Positions 62,965-64,000 of a DNA stretch of 64,000 nucleotides are shown here, piece by piece (positions within the stretch are counted from its first letter, which is position 1; every line of letters begins with the position of its first letter). The stretch comes from Saccharopolyspora gregorii (GTDB lineage: Bacteria; Actinomycetota; Actinomycetes; Mycobacteriales; Pseudonocardiaceae). The stretch covers positions 3,100,001-3,164,000 of the forward strand of contig NZ_CP059556.1 of NCBI RefSeq assembly GCF_024734405.1, in the 5' to 3' direction. The notes under the pieces were generated by a model, which saw only the letters and a list, made by a program, of their open reading frames with translations, ran no database searches and was not told the DNA's origin. The translations under genes were made by a program, and so were the position numbers.

Positions 62965-64000
62965 CAGCGCTCGCTCCTGTGCGGTTCGGGGGACGTCTCG
63001 GGTCGGCACGCCCGGCGGCGGTGCTCGGCGGCCAGGCGCCGGATCGTCGCGGGCACGTGCAGGGCGCGGGAGTACCACCACTCGACGCGCAGTTCACCGT
63101 CGGAGATCATCGCCAGCACCTCGATCAGGTGCGGCCGGGACCAGTCGGCGGCGGTGATCCCGGTGGGCTGCTCGTCGGCGACGTCGATCAGCACCTCGCC
63201 GATCGGCAGCGCGTCCTCGTCGCCCTCGTAGTCGAAGGACACGTCGGAGCGGGCGGCCGAGCGCAACCGGCCGGAGGGACGCGGTCTGCCGTGGTGGCGC
63301 AGCGCGCCGTAGCCGACACCGCCGTGCGGCATGCCGTCGAGGTGGTCGCGGGTGCCGATGAGCCCGCCCGCCCGGGACAGGCGCACCGGCACGGACACCG
63401 TGAACCAGCCGGTGGTGCGGCCGAGGTCGACGGGGGCGAGATCCTCGTCGCGACCGTGGCGCAGCACGTCGAGCCGGAACCGGTCGGTGCCGCACCACGT
63501 CGCCAGCACCTCGCCGAGCGCGTGCAGCAGCACCGTCGCGGGCGGCACCCGCTCTCCGCCCACCGCGGTCGTCAGGAGGCGGCCGGTCTGCTCCCGGGTG
63601 AACCGTTCCACGTGGATCTCCGCGGTGGCGCCGGTGTTCGCCCGGTGCGGGTCGTCGTGCGGGAAGTCCAGCGGCACCGCGGCGGGGGTGTCGAGCACGC
63701 CGGTCCACCACGGCAGTTCCGCTTCCGCACCGGGTGTCCGGGCGTACTCGGCGACCGCCGCGGCCCACCGCAGCGCGGACGTGCCCTCACCGGGCAGCGC
63801 CGGTTCGGCGCCCGCCTCGGCGGCCGCGGCGAGGTGCTCCAGGTCGGCGAGGATGATCGGCCAGGACATCAGGTCGACGGTCAGCTGGTGTGCGGTCACC
63901 AGCAGCCACCCGGGTGCGTCGCCCGCGTCGAAGAAGACGCAGCGGAAGGTGCGGCCCGCGGCCAGGTCCAGCTCGCGCTGCTCCCGCTCCGCGCGCCGCA
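62964..64000 (-). CDS. NRPS condensation-domain protein (partial)
   Basis: The reading frame stays open to the window edge, giving at least 345 residues; the N-terminus is beyond 64000. Features are of a condensation domain: LDLAAGRTFRCVFFD, then the active-site motif, then WWYSRALHVPATIRRLA near the end, where the C-terminal latch lies. The canonical HHxxxDG reads HQLTVDL: the second His is Gln and Gly is Leu (codons near 63858-63890). So catalysis may be altered or lost. It is followed, with overlap, by the adenylation gene. Confidence 0.8.
   Translation of the reverse strand, partial: RRAEREQRELDLAAGRTFRCVFFDAGDAPGWLLVTAHQLTVDLMSWPIILADLEHLAAAAEAGAEPALPGEGTSALRWAAAVAEYARTPGAEAELPWWTGVLDTPAAVPLDFPHDDPHRANTGATAEIHVERFTREQTGRLLTTAVGGERVPPATVLLHALGEVLATWCGTDRFRLDVLRHGRDEDLAPVDLGRTTGWFTVSVPVRLSRAGGLIGTRDHLDGMPHGGVGYGALRHHGRPRPSGRLRSAARSDVSFDYEGDEDALPIGEVLIDVADEQPTGITAADWSRPHLIEVLAMISDGELRVEWWYSRALHVPATIRRLAAEHRRRACRPETSPEPHRSER

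Overview
This is a very high-GC actinomycete chromosome segment, most likely Pseudonocardiaceae (Saccharopolyspora-like). The evidence is near-universal G/C third positions, frequent GTG starts, GTGA/ATGA gene overlaps, and families typical of these bacteria: F420-dependent Ddn-like oxidoreductase, DUF397, DUF3040, DUF6221, NB-ARC/TPR proteins, WYL and FCD-GntR regulators, and a StrR-type regulator. No rRNA, tRNA or CRISPR array was seen.

Layout. 0-12.5 kb: secreted GH25 lysozyme (cut by the window start), ABC-class ATPase, phosphoribosyltransferase, MFS exporter with an upstream palindrome, Clp-family AAA+ unfoldase, aconitase, STAS protein, GNAT, and a coupled FCD-GntR/gamma-carbonic-anhydrase pair. 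12.5-18.6 kb: zinc-ribbon protein, a GH38 alpha-mannosidase preceded by a DasR-like operator, small DUF proteins and a methyltransferase. 18.6-19.64 kb: a 1-kb stretch without a convincing gene. It holds two long palindromes and a 28-bp sequence that matches bacterial dif (the XerCD chromosome dimer resolution site). By eye the + strand changes from C-rich to G-rich around here, so this is probably the replication terminus region.

19.6-31.1 kb: YunG-like protein, a VirS/MymA/SadH-like trio (AraC regulator, SDR, flavin monooxygenase), BKACE enzyme, malate dehydrogenase with a strong terminator, Ddn-like protein, thioredoxin-reductase-like enzyme plus methyltransferase, a protein with the N-terminal signature of contractile-injection-system cargo, and small membrane proteins. 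31.1-37 kb: NB-ARC/TPR protein, one intact and one frameshifted DUF397 gene, an AMP-forming ligase with a TTA codon near its start, and an amidohydrolase. 37.2-48.4 kb: PHP-UvrD fusion ending in a clamp-binding-like motif, TetR/azoreductase pair, an acyl-CoA-dehydrogenase-family gene interrupted by one in-frame TGA, glycosyltransferase, WYL regulator/VOC pair with a perfect palindrome between them, methyltransferase and TSUP permease.

48.4-51.1 kb: a tyrosine recombinase divergent from a zinc-finger coiled-coil protein across an AT-rich, repeat-bearing spacer. 51.4 kb to the end: a specialised-metabolite cluster. It has a StrR-type regulator, sugar-nucleotide epimerase, lysine-2,3-aminomutase-type radical SAM enzyme, a small helical protein coupled to a macrolide-phosphotransferase-like kinase, a nucleoside-deoxyribosyltransferase-like fusion protein, a two-gene ABC exporter with complementary nucleotide-site defects, a stand-alone NRPS adenylation protein and a condensation-domain protein with an altered active-site motif that runs off the window. 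Together these suggest a beta-amino-acid-containing (pseudo)peptide or nucleoside natural product with its own kinase and export; the product cannot be named from sequence alone.
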